A stretch of 64,000 bases of DNA from Kluyvera georgiana ATCC 51603 (lineage in GTDB: Bacteria > Pseudomonadota > Gammaproteobacteria > Enterobacterales > Enterobacteriaceae): contig NZ_LXEU01000067.1 in NCBI RefSeq assembly GCF_001654985.1, forward strand, positions 1-64,000, in the 5' to 3' direction. A program made the translations under genes and the position numbers. Positions within the stretch are counted from its first letter, which is position 1; the number at the start of each line of letters is the position of its first letter. Positions 41,488-51,571 of this stretch are shown here, piece after piece. The notes beneath the pieces are model-generated. The model made no database searches, was not told where the DNA came from, and was given only the letters and a program-made list of their open reading frames with translations.

Positions 41488-43155
41488 ATGTTAAAGCGTA
41501 TTAAAATCGTCACCAGCCTTGTGCTGGTTTTGGTGTTGTTTGGCTTGTTGCAAATGGTCTCAGGGGGCCTGTTCTTTAACTCACTGAAGCATGACAAAGA
41601 GAACTTCACTATCTTACAAACCGTGCGTCAGCAGCAGTCCGGGCTGAACGGCAGCTGGGTTGCCCTGCTGCAAACCCGCAACACGCTTAACCGCGCCGGG
41701 ATCCGTTACATGATGGATCAGAACAACATCGGTAGCGGCGCCACCGTCGCCGAGCTGATGCAGATTGCCACGAAATCGCTGGCTGAAGCGGAAAAACGCT
41801 GGGCCGAGTATGAAGCGATGCCGCGCGACCCGCGTCAAAGTGAAGCCGCGGCGCTGGAAATTCAGCGTAACTACGATATCTACCACGGTGCGCTGGCGGA
41901 GCTGATTCAGCTGCTGGGCGCCGGCAAGATCAACGACTTCTTTGACCAGCCGACCCAGGGTTATCAGGATGGTTTTGAGAAAGCGTACGTCAACTATCTG
42001 CAACAGAACGACAGCCTTTATGAACTGGCGGTAAAGGACAGCAATGCCTCTTATACCCAGGCGATGTGGATCCTGTTCGGCGTGATGATTGCCGTGCTGG
42101 CGGTGATCGTCACCGTCTGGCTGGGCGTACGTAAGACGCTGATTGCACCGCTAAACCGTCTCATTGACAGCATTCGTCATATTGCCGGTGGCGATCTGGT
42201 CAAACGTATTGATGTGGAAAGCGATAACGAAATGGGCCAGCTGGCACATTCGCTGCGTCATATGCAGGGAGAGCTGGCGCGCACCGTCGGGGAAGTCCGT
42301 CAGGGTGCCGATGCCATTTACAGCGGCGCGAGTGAAATCGCGATGGGTAATAACGATCTTTCCTCGCGTACCGAGCAGCAGGCGGCTTCGCTGGAAGAGA
42401 CCGCCGCCAGCATGGAAGAGCTGACCGCAACCGTGAAGCAGAACGCCGAAAACGCGCGCCAGGCCAGCCATCTGGCGCTGAGCGCGTCGGAAACCGCGCA
42501 GAAGGGCGGTAAAGTGGTGGACAATGTTGTGCAGACGATGCGTGACATTACCGCCAGTTCGCAGAAAATTGCCGATATTATTAGCGTCATTGACGGCATT
42601 GCCTTCCAGACCAACATCCTGGCGTTGAACGCTGCGGTCGAAGCCGCCCGCGCAGGCGAGCAGGGCCGAGGTTTTGCGGTGGTGGCCGGAGAAGTGCGTA
42701 ATCTGGCGCAGCGCAGCGCCCAGGCGGCGCGTGAGATTAAGAGTCTGATTGAAGATTCGGTCAATCGTGTCGATCTCGGCTCCACGCTGGTGGAAAGCGC
42801 CGGGGAAACCATGGATGAGATCGTGAATGCGGTGACCCGTGTGACTGACATCATGGGGGAAATCGCCTCTGCATCGGATGAGCAGAGCCGCGGTATCGAT
42901 CAGGTGGGTCTGGCGGTGGCCGAGATGGATCGCGTGACCCAGCAGAACGCCTCGCTGGTGGAAGAGTCCGCCGCCGCCGCCGCCGCGCTGGAAGAGCAGG
43001 CCAGCCGCCTGACGCAGGCCGTTGCGGTATTCCGTATCCAGCAAAGCCAGACCAGCAGTGGGCGCGAAGCGGTGAGCGCTGCGCCGATGCCTGCGCCGAC
43101 CCTGCTGCGTAAAGCGGCAGCAACCGACGGTGGGGAAAACTGGGAAACCTTCTGA
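41488..43155 (+). CDS. tsr: Tsr, methyl-accepting chemotaxis protein for serine
   Basis: A 555-residue receptor: TM1 (about 10-30), periplasmic four-helix domain with the ligand-contact [10 protein letters not shown] region (residues 69-78; Tsr-type TLNRAG), TM2 (about 190-212), HAMP (about 213-265), a kinase-control hairpin with [20 protein letters not shown] and [20 protein letters not shown], and the C-terminal pentapeptide NWETF that docks CheR/CheB. It signals to CheA/CheW for taxis to serine. The start follows GGAGGAAAGAGAAAC; the longer frame crosses a BIME. A stem GCGCCC / GGGCGC follows the stop at 43163-43180. Confidence 0.96.
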   Translation: MLKRIKIVTSLVLVLVLFGLLQMVSGGLFFNSLKHDKENFTILQTVRQQQSGLNGSWVALLQTRNTLNRAGIRYMMDQNNIGSGATVAELMQIATKSLAEAEKRWAEYEAMPRDPRQSEAAALEIQRNYDIYHGALAELIQLLGAGKINDFFDQPTQGYQDGFEKAYVNYLQQNDSLYELAVKDSNASYTQAMWILFGVMIAVLAVIVTVWLGVRKTLIAPLNRLIDSIRHIAGGDLVKRIDVESDNEMGQLAHSLRHMQGELARTVGEVRQGADAIYSGASEIAMGNNDLSSRTEQQAASLEETAASMEELTATVKQNAENARQASHLALSASETAQKGGKVVDNVVQTMRDITASSQKIADIISVIDGIAFQTNILALNAAVEAARAGEQGRGFAVVAGEVRNLAQRSAQAAREIKSLIEDSVNRVDLGSTLVESAGETMDEIVNAVTRVTDIMGEIASASDEQSRGIDQVGLAVAEMDRVTQQNASLVEESAAAAAALEEQASRLTQAVAVFRIQQSQTSSGREAVSAAPMPAPTLLRKAAATDGGENWETF

Positions 43156-43181
43156 CCCGGATGCGCCCTTTAACGGGCGCG

Positions 43182-43697
43182 TTAACGTAGTGCCAGGCGC
43201 ATGGCACAGCGAGACTCCGCTGCCAGGCCGTGCGCCGCTTCTTCACGCAGTTTCTGCCGCAACGCGTCGCTAAGCAATGACTCGGGCACGACTTCAAACC
43301 CCATCCGCGCATACCAAGGCGCATTCCACGGCACGTCGCGAAACGTTGTGAGCGTGAGTGCACTGAAGCCTTTTTCTCGCGCCTGTTCGATCGCATAAGC
43401 CATCAGGCGACGGCCAAGACCGCGCCCCTGCCAGTCAAGGTGGATCGAAAACTCGACGATAAAGAGCGATGCGTCATGCGCTTCCGCCAGCAGAAAACCC
43501 ACGGGACGATTGTCTGCCAGCGCTAACCAGCTCATGGCCTGGCTGACGAAGTGCTGATGACGTTCGGCGCAAATCGCCGGGCCGGCGGCGAGCCAGCTAA
43601 ATTCAGGCAACAGAGTGAAGCGCTGCGCGGCGGCGCGTTCAATCGCCGGTAGCGCGGCAATGTCCGCCGGGGATGTCGGTCGAAAGGTGTAGATCAT
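43182..43697 (-). CDS. GNAT-family N-acetyltransferase
   Basis: A 171-residue protein with GNAT motif A around VEFSIHLDWQGRGLGRRLMAYAI (about residues 80-102), whose QGRGLG loop binds acetyl-CoA, and motif B WNAPWYARMGFEVV. Acceptor substrate is unknown; it could be a small molecule, antibiotic or protein N-terminus. It is a single gene convergent with tsr, the stop being 26 nt from the tsr stop. Confidence 0.83.
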   Translation of the reverse strand: MIYTFRPTSPADIAALPAIERAAAQRFTLLPEFSWLAAGPAICAERHQHFVSQAMSWLALADNRPVGFLLAEAHDASLFIVEFSIHLDWQGRGLGRRLMAYAIEQAREKGFSALTLTTFRDVPWNAPWYARMGFEVVPESLLSDALRQKLREEAAHGLAAESRCAMRLALR

Positions 43698-43736
43698 GCG
43701 CTGAGTATAACCCGATGCTGAGCCTTAGTGTGACCG

Positions 43737-44213
43737 TTAACCCGTGCAGAGCAGAATCGGTGAGTAAAAATTACTGATAACCACCGCGTTATCCGGTGTT
43801 GTACGGATGCTCAGTAACCGTTTCTGACCTGCGGTAATGCCCAGAGCGTATTGTTCGAAAACGCCGGGAGGCACGTTATCGTGGCCAAATTTTTCTACCT
43901 GGGTGATGTACAACTGATAGAACGATTCATGCACGTATTGCCAGTTAAAGCTCTCCTGACGCGAGACCTTCCTGTTCTGGCCGTTATTCATCACGTCGCC
44001 GTTGATATTGAAATAGCCCGTACCATTCGGCGTAAAGTGCATCACGACCATCCCTTCAAAGGTGAAATGGTTATCCTGGCGGCTATCTTTGTAGGTCAGG
44101 CTGCCCTGACAGGTCATCGAAAGGCGCGTGCTTTGGTGTATCCACAGCAAGGTCCCCAGGATCAGCAGCGCATTGAGTGCGATGACGCAAAAAAGTTTTT
44201 TCTTCTGTTTCAC
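43737..44213 (-). CDS. FidL-like membrane protein
   Basis: A 158-residue protein with one N-terminal membrane segment (about residues 7-24, KLFCVIALNALLILGTLLWI) and a periplasmic domain of beta character: MTCQGSLTYKDSRQDN, FEGMVVMHFTPNGTGYFNINGD. This is the layout of FidL, the partner of the regulator MarT in Salmonella SPI-3. It begins 3 nt after the MarT-like gene ends. A role as periplasmic co-factor of that regulator is inferred from the pairing. Confidence 0.72.
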   Translation of the reverse strand: MKQKKKLFCVIALNALLILGTLLWIHQSTRLSMTCQGSLTYKDSRQDNHFTFEGMVVMHFTPNGTGYFNINGDVMNNGQNRKVSRQESFNWQYVHESFYQLYITQVEKFGHDNVPPGVFEQYALGITAGQKRLLSIRTTPDNAVVISNFYSPILLCTG

Positions 44214-44216
44214 TCT

Positions 44217-44957
44217 CTACCACTCGTAAAAATACAGCGTCTGGCAGGTGCTGGCCTTGCTGCGGAACTGGGAACACTGCGACAGGACCAGGCGGCCTTC
44301 GTCGCCATAGAGCACGGGATCCTGAATATGGACGTAAAAAATTGAGCTGGGCAGGCAGGAGAAAGCGCCCTCATTTTTGATCTGTCCGAGCAGCGCCTGG
44401 GCCTGCTTTTGGAACACGTCAGAGAGCGGCGCCAGCGTATAGACCGGACAGCTGTCGATGTGAGTCAGCAGATGCGGTTCAATTTGCTGGCGCTGGGCAT
44501 TCCAGATGAGCGCGACGGCGCACAGGAGCGTCACGGTGGCGGTCACGATACCGTAAAGCCAGTTCCGTCTTTTGGGGAGCGCGCGTTTGCTGCTTACCGG
44601 CGCGAGCGCAGAGACGGGCGCATTGAGCGGCACGACGCTGATATCCGCGCTGAGCATAAACCCGACTTTGGGAACGGTGACGATAAACAGGTGGTCCGGC
44701 ACCATTCCAGCCAGCATTTTGCGCAGGATGCTGATGTACTGGTTCAGCGAGTTGCTCGAGCCGCGCAGGCCGCGATCGTCCCACACCTGCTGGAGAAAGA
44801 CCTCGCGTTCAACCACCATCCCGTGATGGGCAATCAGCAGGTTCAGGATGGTTTGCGCCGTACAGGTCAATGTCTGACTTTCGGCGTCAGCGCTTTGTAA
44901 GGTGAGTGAACCATCCTCGTTGTCATACACGATAGCATCGGCAAGCAGGTATTTCAT
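44217..44957 (-). CDS. MarT/CadC-like membrane-bound transcriptional regulator
   Basis: A 246-residue protein: a cytoplasmic OmpR-type winged helix (about residues 1-105; LTCTAQTILNLLIAHHGMVV, VWDDRGLRGSSNSLNQYISILRK, TVPKVGFML), a single membrane helix (about 134-152, WLYGIVTATVTLLCAVALIW) and a periplasmic sensor of about 90 residues. CadC, ToxR and MarT share this layout. It lies between a spore-coat-U fimbrial operon and a FidL-like gene; regulation of the fimbriae is plausible but unproven. Confidence 0.85.
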   Translation of the reverse strand: MKYLLADAIVYDNEDGSLTLQSADAESQTLTCTAQTILNLLIAHHGMVVEREVFLQQVWDDRGLRGSSNSLNQYISILRKMLAGMVPDHLFIVTVPKVGFMLSADISVVPLNAPVSALAPVSSKRALPKRRNWLYGIVTATVTLLCAVALIWNAQRQQIEPHLLTHIDSCPVYTLAPLSDVFQKQAQALLGQIKNEGAFSCLPSSIFYVHIQDPVLYGDEGRLVLSQCSQFRSKASTCQTLYFYEW

Positions 44958-45067
44958 GAAGTTGTCAGCGATCCGCTCAAGAGAGAAAAGAGTGACCCGG
45001 TGCGGGAGGGCAAACTGTACCGCGAATTGTTATCGGTAACATCGATCCAAACCGCGCATTATTTAGA

Positions 45068-46036
45068 TTAATAAGTGAGCGTAATAACGACGTTATCGCT
45101 AAATACGCCCGTGCCGGTGAGGGGTTGTGTGGGCACCGTGCCATAAACGGTCGCCGCCTGCACGCTCCCGTCATGATGACTCATTTCCATAGTATTGCTT
45201 CCCAATGCTTCGCCCCACGGACGGGTGGCGGCGGCATCCTGCCAGAGGGCATATTGCAGACACTGCTGGCGATCGTTACACATCTGGCGTCGTGTGCCAG
45301 AGGCATGTTCACCGCTGCTGATGCCCAGTGAATAACTGCTCCCCACCGGGCAGCGAGCGCGAATACTGGCCGTCGAGGCCAGCCGGGAAGTTAGCGCAGT
45401 ACTGCCCACGGTGCCAAAGTTGAGCGACGTGACGCTCTGAATAAAGCAGCTGTCGGATAGCGTGGCGCTGGCGTTGGATGATGCATCCGTTGCTTCCCCC
45501 TGCCACTTGCCATCCTGACAGCTGGTGAGCGCCTCTTTGCGGGTGGCACTGTTCCACGTCAGTTTCAGCCCCAAAGTATAGTTGAAGTAGCTACGAACCG
45601 GCAGGTTGTTTTGCCCGGAGGGAATGGTGGCGAGCAGCGGAAAGCTGCCGCTGGAAGTTTGATTACCGCCTATCGTTAGCGCCGTTTGCAGGGCGCGGCC
45701 CGCGCCGATAGAGGTCAGCTCCAGGCTGTTATCCAGCGTGCTGTAGAGACGAAATAGCATCGTGTACTGCTTGCCTTCTTCATCGCCGTTGGAGGTCATT
45801 TTGAACGGCGCGGATTCCAGGCTGCTCAGGCAGACGTTGAAGTAGCGCGTTTCGCCATAATCGGCGTAGCAGTTGAACTTTACGCTCGACTGTGCCGAGC
45901 TGGTATTGCCTGCCACCAATGTGCCAAATGCGGTGGATGCGCCCTGGGTTATCCAACAGTTAGCGGCGTGCGCGGGGCACGAGAGCAGAGCGAACGTCAG
46001 CAACAGCAGTGGGGCGAGCAGCAGTTTTAATGACAC
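45068..46036 (-). CDS. Spore-coat-U-domain fimbrial subunit, two domains (probable tip)
   Basis: A 322-residue secreted protein with a signal peptide (about residues 1-24, cleavage after AHA) and two tandem SCPU domains. The first begins NCWITQGASTAFGTLVAG with paired cysteines, the second begins SCFIQSVTSLNFGTVGSTAL, and both end in strands suited to donor-strand exchange (VVITLTY at the end). It should be the tip component, since it follows the usher (10-nt overlap). Simple single-domain subunits that would form the shaft are not in the window. Confidence 0.85.
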   Translation of the reverse strand: MSLKLLLAPLLLLTFALLSCPAHAANCWITQGASTAFGTLVAGNTSSAQSSVKFNCYADYGETRYFNVCLSSLESAPFKMTSNGDEEGKQYTMLFRLYSTLDNSLELTSIGAGRALQTALTIGGNQTSSGSFPLLATIPSGQNNLPVRSYFNYTLGLKLTWNSATRKEALTSCQDGKWQGEATDASSNASATLSDSCFIQSVTSLNFGTVGSTALTSRLASTASIRARCPVGSSYSLGISSGEHASGTRRQMCNDRQQCLQYALWQDAAATRPWGEALGSNTMEMSHHDGSVQAATVYGTVPTQPLTGTGVFSDNVVITLTY

Positions 46037-48303
46037 GGTAAGGTTCCGAGATTGACCACGGTGGCAGAGGAGGAGGCCGCAGGAAGCGTCACGTCACACG
46101 AGCCCGTGGGGGTTTGAATGCTTAATGAGCCCGGCATTGGCGGGTTTTCCAGCCAGATATAGCCGTCGCGCCCGACGATGGACTCTCCGCTGGAATAGCG
46201 GATGCCGCTGCCAACCGGTATTGGCTGACGTTGGTGGTCGAAAAGTTGGGCGGACACCAGGCGCGCGCGATGCACCTGGAAATCGACCTTCACCGCCGTG
46301 GTCATTCCCGGCTGCGCATGGATTTCGGTTAACGGCGTAACGATCTCCGGCGGAAGACTCAGCGGGTCGAGCGAGATTCTGGCGTTATGGTAGAGCGGTA
46401 AATCCGTCAGCAGCAGATAGCCATTTTCATCGGTTGTGCCCGCTTTACGGTTCTCGACGGCGATGGGTACATTGCCAATGCCGTTGGTGGAGACCAGCGC
46501 GATCCCCTGGCGGTTGTAGCGTAGCGCATAGGGGTGATTTTCCAGCAGCATCATCGCACCTTCGCCGCTGAGATAGCGGTTGACGCTGCTTTGGTCGCGG
46601 TCTAGTCCGGCATGCCACTCGCCGTATTGGCCAAGGTAGCCGATATCCGTATGCGCCTGGCGCGACGCGCTGCCCGCGCTCTGGCTAATCTGCCACGACC
46701 AGCCGCCCAACTGGCTATCCGGCTGGTGGCGATAATCCCAGCGAGACGATGGATTTCCCGCCTGGAGTGAGAGTGAGTCGCGGTTGCCCAGCGGAACGGA
46801 GAGCATCAGCTGGAAGGTTTTGTCACCGCTGTTCAGCGCATGGGTAAACCCCAGTGAGGCCGACACCCGGTTATGAAAGGATTTTGACCAGCTGGCGTTG
46901 AGGTAGCGGGCGCTATCCTGACGCACCCAGCCAACGCCCAGCGTTCCCCAGCCGGAGACGGTCTGACTCATCCACAAGTTATCGCTGCGCCGCACCGGCA
47001 GGCTACCGCTAACGCGAGCGATATCTGCCCAGGCGCTGCTGCTGTGGCTGGTATTGGCGGAGAGGCCTAGCCCTTGTGCATTCCACTGGTAACCGATACC
47101 CCATTTGTTTCCTTCTCCTTGCGGACTTTGGCTGATGGCCGTGTGACCGCTGATAATTCCGGCCCGCGGCGAGATCAGCCAGTCGCTGGCAATGCCGATG
47201 TTGTGCGCATCGTGATGTTGTTCAGTGTGGGCGCTGACGGTCAGGCGATTGCTCACCCCGTAACGCCAGCCCGCATCGAGCAGCGGTGACGCGGCGTAGT
47301 CGTTAGAGCGCTCCGCATAGTTTTTGCGTAACCAGCCGACATCCAGCGAACGGCTGCTCACGCCCTGTGCCAGCATATCCGGCGCGCCGTACAGATCGAG
47401 CGTCACCTCGCGGCGCTGGCCGTTAATGTCGGTGATGACGACTCGCGCCTGTCCGCTGCCGGAAAAGGTGGGCAAGGTATCGAGAATGTAGCTGCCCGGC
47501 GTGACCTGCTGGTGGCTTTGCTGTAACCCATCAATGTACAAATCGACGGTGGACGGCAGCACGACGCTATCGCTGAACTGCGCGCGCGGCGCGGTGTTCA
47601 GCTGCGGGTCGAGCTGGAAATTGCGCGCCAGATGCAGGCCAGCGAAACGTACCTGACGGCTCCAGCTGACGCCGGTCGTTACGTTGTCGCCAAGCGCAAC
47701 GCTGGTGAGCCACTGCGGGAAGTCTTGCTGCCAGGTGGTCATCAACCGGGTCTGCGTGGTGCCGTCGCCGCCTTGCCCATGCGGAAACCGGCTGTTCATA
47801 CTGCTGCTGAGCTGCCCCGGTAGCCAGCCGGAGGTTTGTAGCTGGCTTTGCAGGCTGGTTTGCTGTTGGCTGGCGGTATCGCGGGAATAAAGGGAATAGT
47901 CGAGCGTGAGGTTGCCCAGCGGCTGTGCCTGCTGCGTGGCAAGGGACGCTGTGCGTGGCTGACTTTCCAGATGCTGAACGTGCGTTAGCGCCTGCTCGGG
48001 AAGGGTAAGCGATAACTGCTGTTGCAGACTGTAGAAGTTGACCTGAATCCCCGGCAGAGTGGACAGATTGAGCCACGCCGTCTTCGCCTGCCCGGATGAA
48101 ATGCCCAGCCTGACCGCATCGTGAGTGGCTATCCACAGCGCATTATCCACCACGCGTACGGCCCACACTCCGTCGTAAGCGTAGTGGTTAACGGTGACAG
48201 ACAGGTATTGCGTGTTGGCGGTGGGGGGCTCAGCGTGGAGCGTCATCGACAGTAGCCACAGCAGCAGAATGGACGTTAAGCAGGCTGGCTTGAGTATGTT
48301 CAT
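46027..48303 (-). CDS. Outer-membrane usher of a spore-coat-U-type fimbria
   Basis: A 758-residue usher. A signal peptide (1-24), N-terminal domain (YLSVTVNHYAYDGVWAVRV), a 24-strand beta-barrel with plug, and C-terminal domains (AVENRKAGTTDENGYLLLTDL; the final two cysteines SCDVTLPAASSSATVVNLGTLPC) are visible. It is shorter than FimD (about 850), as usual for the SCPU group. The gene starts 74 nt inside the preceding chaperone. It appears intact, but its chaperone partner is broken, so assembly through it is doubtful. Confidence 0.88.
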   Translation of the reverse strand: MNILKPACLTSILLLWLLSMTLHAEPPTANTQYLSVTVNHYAYDGVWAVRVVDNALWIATHDAVRLGISSGQAKTAWLNLSTLPGIQVNFYSLQQQLSLTLPEQALTHVQHLESQPRTASLATQQAQPLGNLTLDYSLYSRDTASQQQTSLQSQLQTSGWLPGQLSSSMNSRFPHGQGGDGTTQTRLMTTWQQDFPQWLTSVALGDNVTTGVSWSRQVRFAGLHLARNFQLDPQLNTAPRAQFSDSVVLPSTVDLYIDGLQQSHQQVTPGSYILDTLPTFSGSGQARVVITDINGQRREVTLDLYGAPDMLAQGVSSRSLDVGWLRKNYAERSNDYAASPLLDAGWRYGVSNRLTVSAHTEQHHDAHNIGIASDWLISPRAGIISGHTAISQSPQGEGNKWGIGYQWNAQGLGLSANTSHSSSAWADIARVSGSLPVRRSDNLWMSQTVSGWGTLGVGWVRQDSARYLNASWSKSFHNRVSASLGFTHALNSGDKTFQLMLSVPLGNRDSLSLQAGNPSSRWDYRHQPDSQLGGWSWQISQSAGSASRQAHTDIGYLGQYGEWHAGLDRDQSSVNRYLSGEGAMMLLENHPYALRYNRQGIALVSTNGIGNVPIAVENRKAGTTDENGYLLLTDLPLYHNARISLDPLSLPPEIVTPLTEIHAQPGMTTAVKVDFQVHRARLVSAQLFDHQRQPIPVGSGIRYSSGESIVGRDGYIWLENPPMPGSLSIQTPTGSCDVTLPAASSSATVVNLGTLPCH

Positions 48304-48895
48304 TCAGATACGCGCGCAGGGAAGAGGTCGGATGGCGTTGAAGTTGTTTAAACGGCAACACGAATCGTTGCCCGGGCAGGACGTAACCGGCCAGCCCGGG
48401 CAGTGTTTCCGCCACCTGCCCCTGCGCATTGAGCGCTTCGACATGACTCAGACGTACGTGTGCTGTCCCCCGGTTCTGGCAGCTGATGCTGGCGTCCTGT
48501 CGCGTACAGGTAAGCTGAGCCGCGACATCTTTGCTCTCCGCTTGCCCGCTGGCGATAAAAAGGGGAATCGAGTAGCGCAGCAGAAAATGAACGCCATTGC
48601 GATCCACGCCAGCCTGATGCCCGCCGGGGACTGCAACCTGTTCTGCGAGGCGCGGCAAAAAATGAGGGGTCAGCATGACGTCTGCGCTGGCGTTCAGATA
48701 GTACTTACCGGAGCCCGCGGTTTGAGTGACATGGACAAGTTGGGCAAAGAAGAGCTCAACTCTGGCATCAAGCGCCAGGTTGCTGAAAAAATGCTCGAGG
48801 TCTATCGGGTCCGCTGCGGTTGAGAGGACTTCCCAGGCAACGATACGTTCATTATGTAAGACGCGAATGGATTCGAATTTATAACCAGTGAGCAT
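48230..48895 (-). pseudogene. Chimera: EAL-domain N-terminus fused to C-terminal half of a fimbrial chaperone
   Basis: An open frame of 221 codons that joins two families. Residues 1-85 look like the start of an EAL phosphodiesterase: MLTGYKFESIRVLHNERI, AWEVLS (the EAL motif position) and YLNASADVML. The remaining EAL catalytic residues (DDFG, the Lys and second Glu) are absent. From about residue 100 it reads as a PapD-type chaperone: DRNGVHFLLRYSIPLFI, then domain 2 with CTRQDASISCQN. The chaperone signal peptide and most of domain 1 are gone. An in-frame deletion joining about 48600-48640 explains this. The product would stay cytoplasmic and cannot serve the usher. Confidence 0.8.
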
Positions 48896-49050
48896 GATTA
48901 CGCAGCAATATAGACCAATATTTTTCAGTATTGGTAAATGCTAAGAAATTTGCTTTTATTGGTATATTTATAAATATAAGTTGGATTGATATGGTTTTTT
49001 AATCTGATTTATAAGTGTTTTATAGGTTTTTATTTTTACGAAAATAGAGA

Positions 49051-49075
49051 AAATAAACGGGGGCGATATGCCCCC
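49051..49075 (-). terminator. Terminator after opgB
   Basis: On the minus strand GGGGGC-ATATC-GCCCCC is followed by GTTTATTTTC. It lies 15 nt past the opgB stop. Confidence 0.75.
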
Positions 49076-49089
49076 TTACGCTTAAGACA

Positions 49090-51384
49090 TTAGCCTTGTG
49101 CATCGATCACTTTGATTTCCACCATCCCAATGCCCAGCTGGCGCGGAGAGTGGCCGAGGATATTGCCCTCGTTCGTTGACTGCGGGCTCGGCGGTACAAT
49201 CACCAGCGTGCTGGCGTCCGACGGGTTGTCAAAGTGCAGCGTGGTGGTGGTCACATCATGACTGAGGGTAATCGTCTGTTCGCTGTTGCCCACGCGAACC
49301 GGGATCGGTTTATCCGCGTTTGGCCCGAAGGCTTTGGCGGTGATCACCAGGTCGAAGCGTTTCGGCAGCGGGTGCTGATACTCAATTTTCACTTCCTCGC
49401 CAAGCTGGGCATTAGACCAGCGGCCCCAGGCTTCCGGACGAGAGATGCCGCTAAAGCTTTTCACCTCTTCCGGCGCCCCGGCGACGTTAAAGATAAAGCT
49501 ATCGGCTTTGTAGCGGATATCGTTATCGACGGTTTTCAGCGAATCGACGTTGCCTTTGTAGCGCACCATGTCGATCACCGTGTCTTTAAACTCGGTTTTA
49601 CCGTTCCACTGCGCTTTGTCGACGTGCTGCACTTTTTGCTCGCCGCCAAGCTGGCCCTGCGACACGCACCAGTCGGTAGACAACGCCAGATTCGGCGACC
49701 ACTGCTGCGCCATTTTATAGCAGCGGTCAATCCAGACGAAGTTATCGCGGGGGGCAAAATCGGCCAGCTGGTAGCGCAGCGGCGCAGAGTATTCGCTTTC
49801 CGGCAGCGGCTCAACGCGGTTATCCGACACGCGCAGCAGTAGCGGCAAGCGGAAGTGGCTACCGGAAAAAGCGATCATGTTTTTCTGAGTATCAATAGAG
49901 AAGTTTTTGATCTCTTTCGGGAAGTTCCACAGGCGAATGATGTCCGGTTTCCACGCCAGCACCTTCTCCTTCATATTCAGGAAGACTTCGGACAACGACT
50001 GCCCGGACAGGCTACTGCGGCCCAGGCCGATAAAGTTGTCTCCGCCGAGTATATCCAGCACCGTTGCGCCGTTATCCATGGTGTTACGTTTTACCGCCAG
50101 CACGTCCTGCTCGTCGGGTTTGTCACCGCGAATCACGAAGAACAGATTGCTGCGGTCCTGTTTATTCAGGTAGTCCCAGGCGGTGTTTTTCATCGCCAGA
50201 TGGTCGGAGGAAACCACGATAACCGTGTCTTTAAACCACGGTGATGTTTTGATTTTATTAATAAATTCCGCAATGTTTTCCTGGCTGCAGGCCACTGCGC
50301 TAAACGACTGGTTGGCCTTGCCGTTGATATCGTACTTTTTGCGGTTGCAGCTACGGGAGATAAAGCCGTCCGGATGGTGGGTATCGACCGTTAAGGTAAA
50401 CAGCGAAAAGCGTTTACCCTCGCGTGACAGCGTCTCAAATTTCTTCCACGCTTCGTCGAGAACGGTGTCGTCGTAATAGCCCCAGTCGTTTTTGTAGTTC
50501 GGGTCCGCGACGGTGGTTTTCAGCTCTTCCGCGCCGTACAGATTGTCGAAACCGTGCGATTTCAGGAAGACGTCTTTGCCCGCAAAACGCAGGTTGGCAC
50601 CCTGCACGAAGTAGTTCTCGTAGCCGGAGTTTTTCAGGATATCGCCCAGGCAGATATTTTGCGGAAAGAAGCTCGACAGCGACGCGGACGCGTTACCTTC
50701 GAACGGCGCGAACAGCGGGATACCGCACTGGGAGGCAACCATACCGGCAATAGTGTAGTCGGTACCCGGCAGCTGCATGGTATGGCTGAAATCCAGACTC
50801 TGGTTCTTTAACTCGCCCAGCTCCGGCGTCAGGTTCGGGAAGGCGTCGTTGTCAAAGTAGGTACGTTCCAGGCTCTCGCCATAGATATAAACGAGGTTCA
50901 GCTTTGGTTTCGGGATCGTTTTTGACGGTTCTTTATAGTAGGCCGAAAAATCAGGATCGCCGTCGCGCGACTGGGATTTTACCAGCTCGCTAATCTGGCG
51001 GAACGCCGGGCTGGCATCGACCGAACCGACGGCCAGAACCAGCGCCAGCAGACTGTAGCCAAAATGATGAGGATGATGGCGGCGTCGACGTAATAACCAG
51101 CCCAGCGCGCTAAAAACAGCGACCAGCGCGGCAACGAGGCCGACACCCGGCAGGATGTATTTGCTGACGCCCGCGCCGGTCAGGCTGTTGGTCAGAGTAT
51201 AGAGTACCGCATCGTTGATACCGTCGCCGGTAAAGTAGTCGCTGGCATACAGGGTAATATTCAGGACCACAAACAGGCCCAGTACCGTTAACGTGGCGGC
51301 AAACCACCATTTATTGCGCCCTGCCTTCCAGGCGTATATCGCAATGGAAGCCAGAAACAGAACGAGGGATAACAACTCTGACAC
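49090..51384 (-). CDS. opgB: OpgB (MdoB), phosphoglycerol transferase I
   Basis: A 764-residue inner-membrane enzyme that adds phosphoglycerol from phosphatidylglycerol to periplasmic osmoregulated glucans. Four N-terminal helices (to about residue 120) precede a large alkaline-phosphatase-fold domain: [13 protein letters not shown] (about residue 167, the nucleophile region), DTHHPDGF and [14 protein letters not shown] (metal sites). A C-terminal beta domain ends at [10 protein letters not shown]. It matches E. coli OpgB in length and location next to yjjA and dnaC. Confidence 0.96.
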   Translation of the reverse strand: MSELLSLVLFLASIAIYAWKAGRNKWWFAATLTVLGLFVVLNITLYASDYFTGDGINDAVLYTLTNSLTGAGVSKYILPGVGLVAALVAVFSALGWLLRRRRHHPHHFGYSLLALVLAVGSVDASPAFRQISELVKSQSRDGDPDFSAYYKEPSKTIPKPKLNLVYIYGESLERTYFDNDAFPNLTPELGELKNQSLDFSHTMQLPGTDYTIAGMVASQCGIPLFAPFEGNASASLSSFFPQNICLGDILKNSGYENYFVQGANLRFAGKDVFLKSHGFDNLYGAEELKTTVADPNYKNDWGYYDDTVLDEAWKKFETLSREGKRFSLFTLTVDTHHPDGFISRSCNRKKYDINGKANQSFSAVACSQENIAEFINKIKTSPWFKDTVIVVSSDHLAMKNTAWDYLNKQDRSNLFFVIRGDKPDEQDVLAVKRNTMDNGATVLDILGGDNFIGLGRSSLSGQSLSEVFLNMKEKVLAWKPDIIRLWNFPKEIKNFSIDTQKNMIAFSGSHFRLPLLLRVSDNRVEPLPESEYSAPLRYQLADFAPRDNFVWIDRCYKMAQQWSPNLALSTDWCVSQGQLGGEQKVQHVDKAQWNGKTEFKDTVIDMVRYKGNVDSLKTVDNDIRYKADSFIFNVAGAPEEVKSFSGISRPEAWGRWSNAQLGEEVKIEYQHPLPKRFDLVITAKAFGPNADKPIPVRVGNSEQTITLSHDVTTTTLHFDNPSDASTLVIVPPSPQSTNEGNILGHSPRQLGIGMVEIKVIDAQG

Positions 51385-51571
51385 TACACATCCTCAACCG
51401 CGCCAGGTTTTCTGGCTCTACAGAAAGTAACTTCACAATGTAATTGTGCCGTCATCTGTCTGCAATTCTAACGTAATGAAAGTGTGCTGTTATTCAGAAT
51501 TGGTTTATAAATGAACGTTATTTGAGCGTTTTTTGGGTGGCCGGTGTGATTTCTGCCACCCAAAAAGACTA

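Noticed and set aside
51529-51566. Inverted repeat TTTTTGGGTGGC / GCCACCCAAAAA between opgB and yjjA.
   Set aside because: The A run follows the stem and the T run precedes it on both strands, the wrong polarity for an intrinsic terminator. It may only be a stem in the yjjA-opgB region.
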